A stretch of 31,432 bases of DNA, taken from the IMG/VR virus record IMGVR_UViG_3300013131_000156, positions 1 to 31,432 of that record, one strand, 5' to 3'. The translations under genes and the position numbers were made by a program. Source of the DNA: a virus. Under the pieces are notes generated by a model, which was not told the DNA's origin, did not search any database, and was given only the letters and a program-made list of their open reading frames with translations. Below are positions 31,331-31,432 of this stretch, piece after piece; the first letter of the stretch is position 1, and each line of letters begins with the position of its first letter.

Positions 31331-31371
31331 GATAAATAATTATAACGTATAGTATATAAATGCTAGACGTT
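31331..31371 (+). promoter_or_regulatory. Tandem late promoters, one in a hairpin loop
   Basis: GATAAATA (31331-31338) predicts a start at 31344. That is the first base of an imperfect stem pairing 31344-31354 with 31361-31371 (11 positions, one mismatch, one G-U). The 6-nt loop TATAAA belongs to a second core TATAAATG (31355-31362), which predicts a start at 31368. RNA from the first promoter would carry a 5'-terminal hairpin; RNA from the second would not. Confidence 0.55.
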
Positions 31372-31409
31372 TTAGGCATATTTTAAGACCATCTTATAGG
31401 AGAAACATT

Positions 31410-31432
31410 ATGGCAACATCATTAGCAGAAAT
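31410..31432 (+). CDS. Start of a late gene cut by the window end
   Basis: An ATG at 31410 follows AGGAGA by six bases, the best ribosome site in the window. It opens MATSLAEI before the sequence ends. The strong site and paired late promoters suggest a highly expressed structural protein. The seven or eight residues visible are too few to name it. Confidence 0.6.

Noticed and set aside
31248-31409. tRNA or small RNA gene in the last intergenic gap
   Set aside because: Only a terminator and late promoter elements are visible; no cloverleaf or conserved small-RNA pattern was found.

Overview
The window is a stretch of the genome of a T4-like contractile-tailed phage (myovirus). The protein set most resembles the marine T4-like phages of cyanobacteria and SAR11-type bacteria. 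Evidence is a recognisable T4 morphogenesis set: neck gp13 and gp14, tail terminator gp15, sheath gp18, tube gp19, head completion gp4, and terminase gp16 and gp17. There are also conserved hypothetical proteins typical of marine T4-like phages, an AT-rich sequence, very tight gene packing, and T4-type late promoter cores (NATAAATA). No tRNA, rRNA, CRISPR array, integrase or insertion sequence is seen. The host cannot be fixed from this window, because no host-derived metabolic gene such as a photosystem gene is present.

Layout. Positions 2-8408 hold three large adhesin or fibre-like virion proteins on the + strand. The third is a 1602-residue protein with 15 copies of a short repeat. A MptE/DUF115-like protein (8418-9155) follows. 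Positions 9150-12414 form a - strand late operon, gp14 > gp15 > Nudix hydrolase, converging on the fibre operon. A 70-bp divergent promoter region (12415-12484) separates it from three + strand genes of unknown function (12485-14164), which start from a consensus sigma70 promoter. Then come gp13, a dNMP kinase with its own sigma70-type promoter, a - strand Cys-rich HNH-like protein, gp18, gp19, a tube-fold protein (candidate gp48/gp54), a conserved small protein, gp4 and gp16. Positions 22901-26561 encode five proteins that look like internal-head or scaffold-associated proteins. An HNH/NUMOD3 homing endonuclease sits directly upstream of gp17. A 776-residue acidic protein and a strong terminator follow, and a new late gene begins at 31410.

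How the genes work together. gp16/gp17 package DNA, gp4/gp13/gp14 close the head and form the neck, and gp15/gp18/gp19 build the contractile tail. The fibre-like proteins probably contact the host. Several tail and neck proteins are much longer than in T4 and carry extra surface-type modules.

The most unusual signal is regulatory. At seven late promoters the core lies in or at the edge of the loop of an inverted repeat. At gp13 the repeat would hide the ribosome-binding site in read-through RNA but not in late RNA, a switch known for a few T4 genes. Two late genes and one sigma70-driven gene have the ATG exactly where transcription is expected to start, so they may make leaderless mRNAs. Second to this are shared motifs in the putative internal-head proteins: a capsid-targeting-like N terminus, a CxxC-x6-CxC cluster next to a glycine-rich segment, and a recurring IxxLAG motif.
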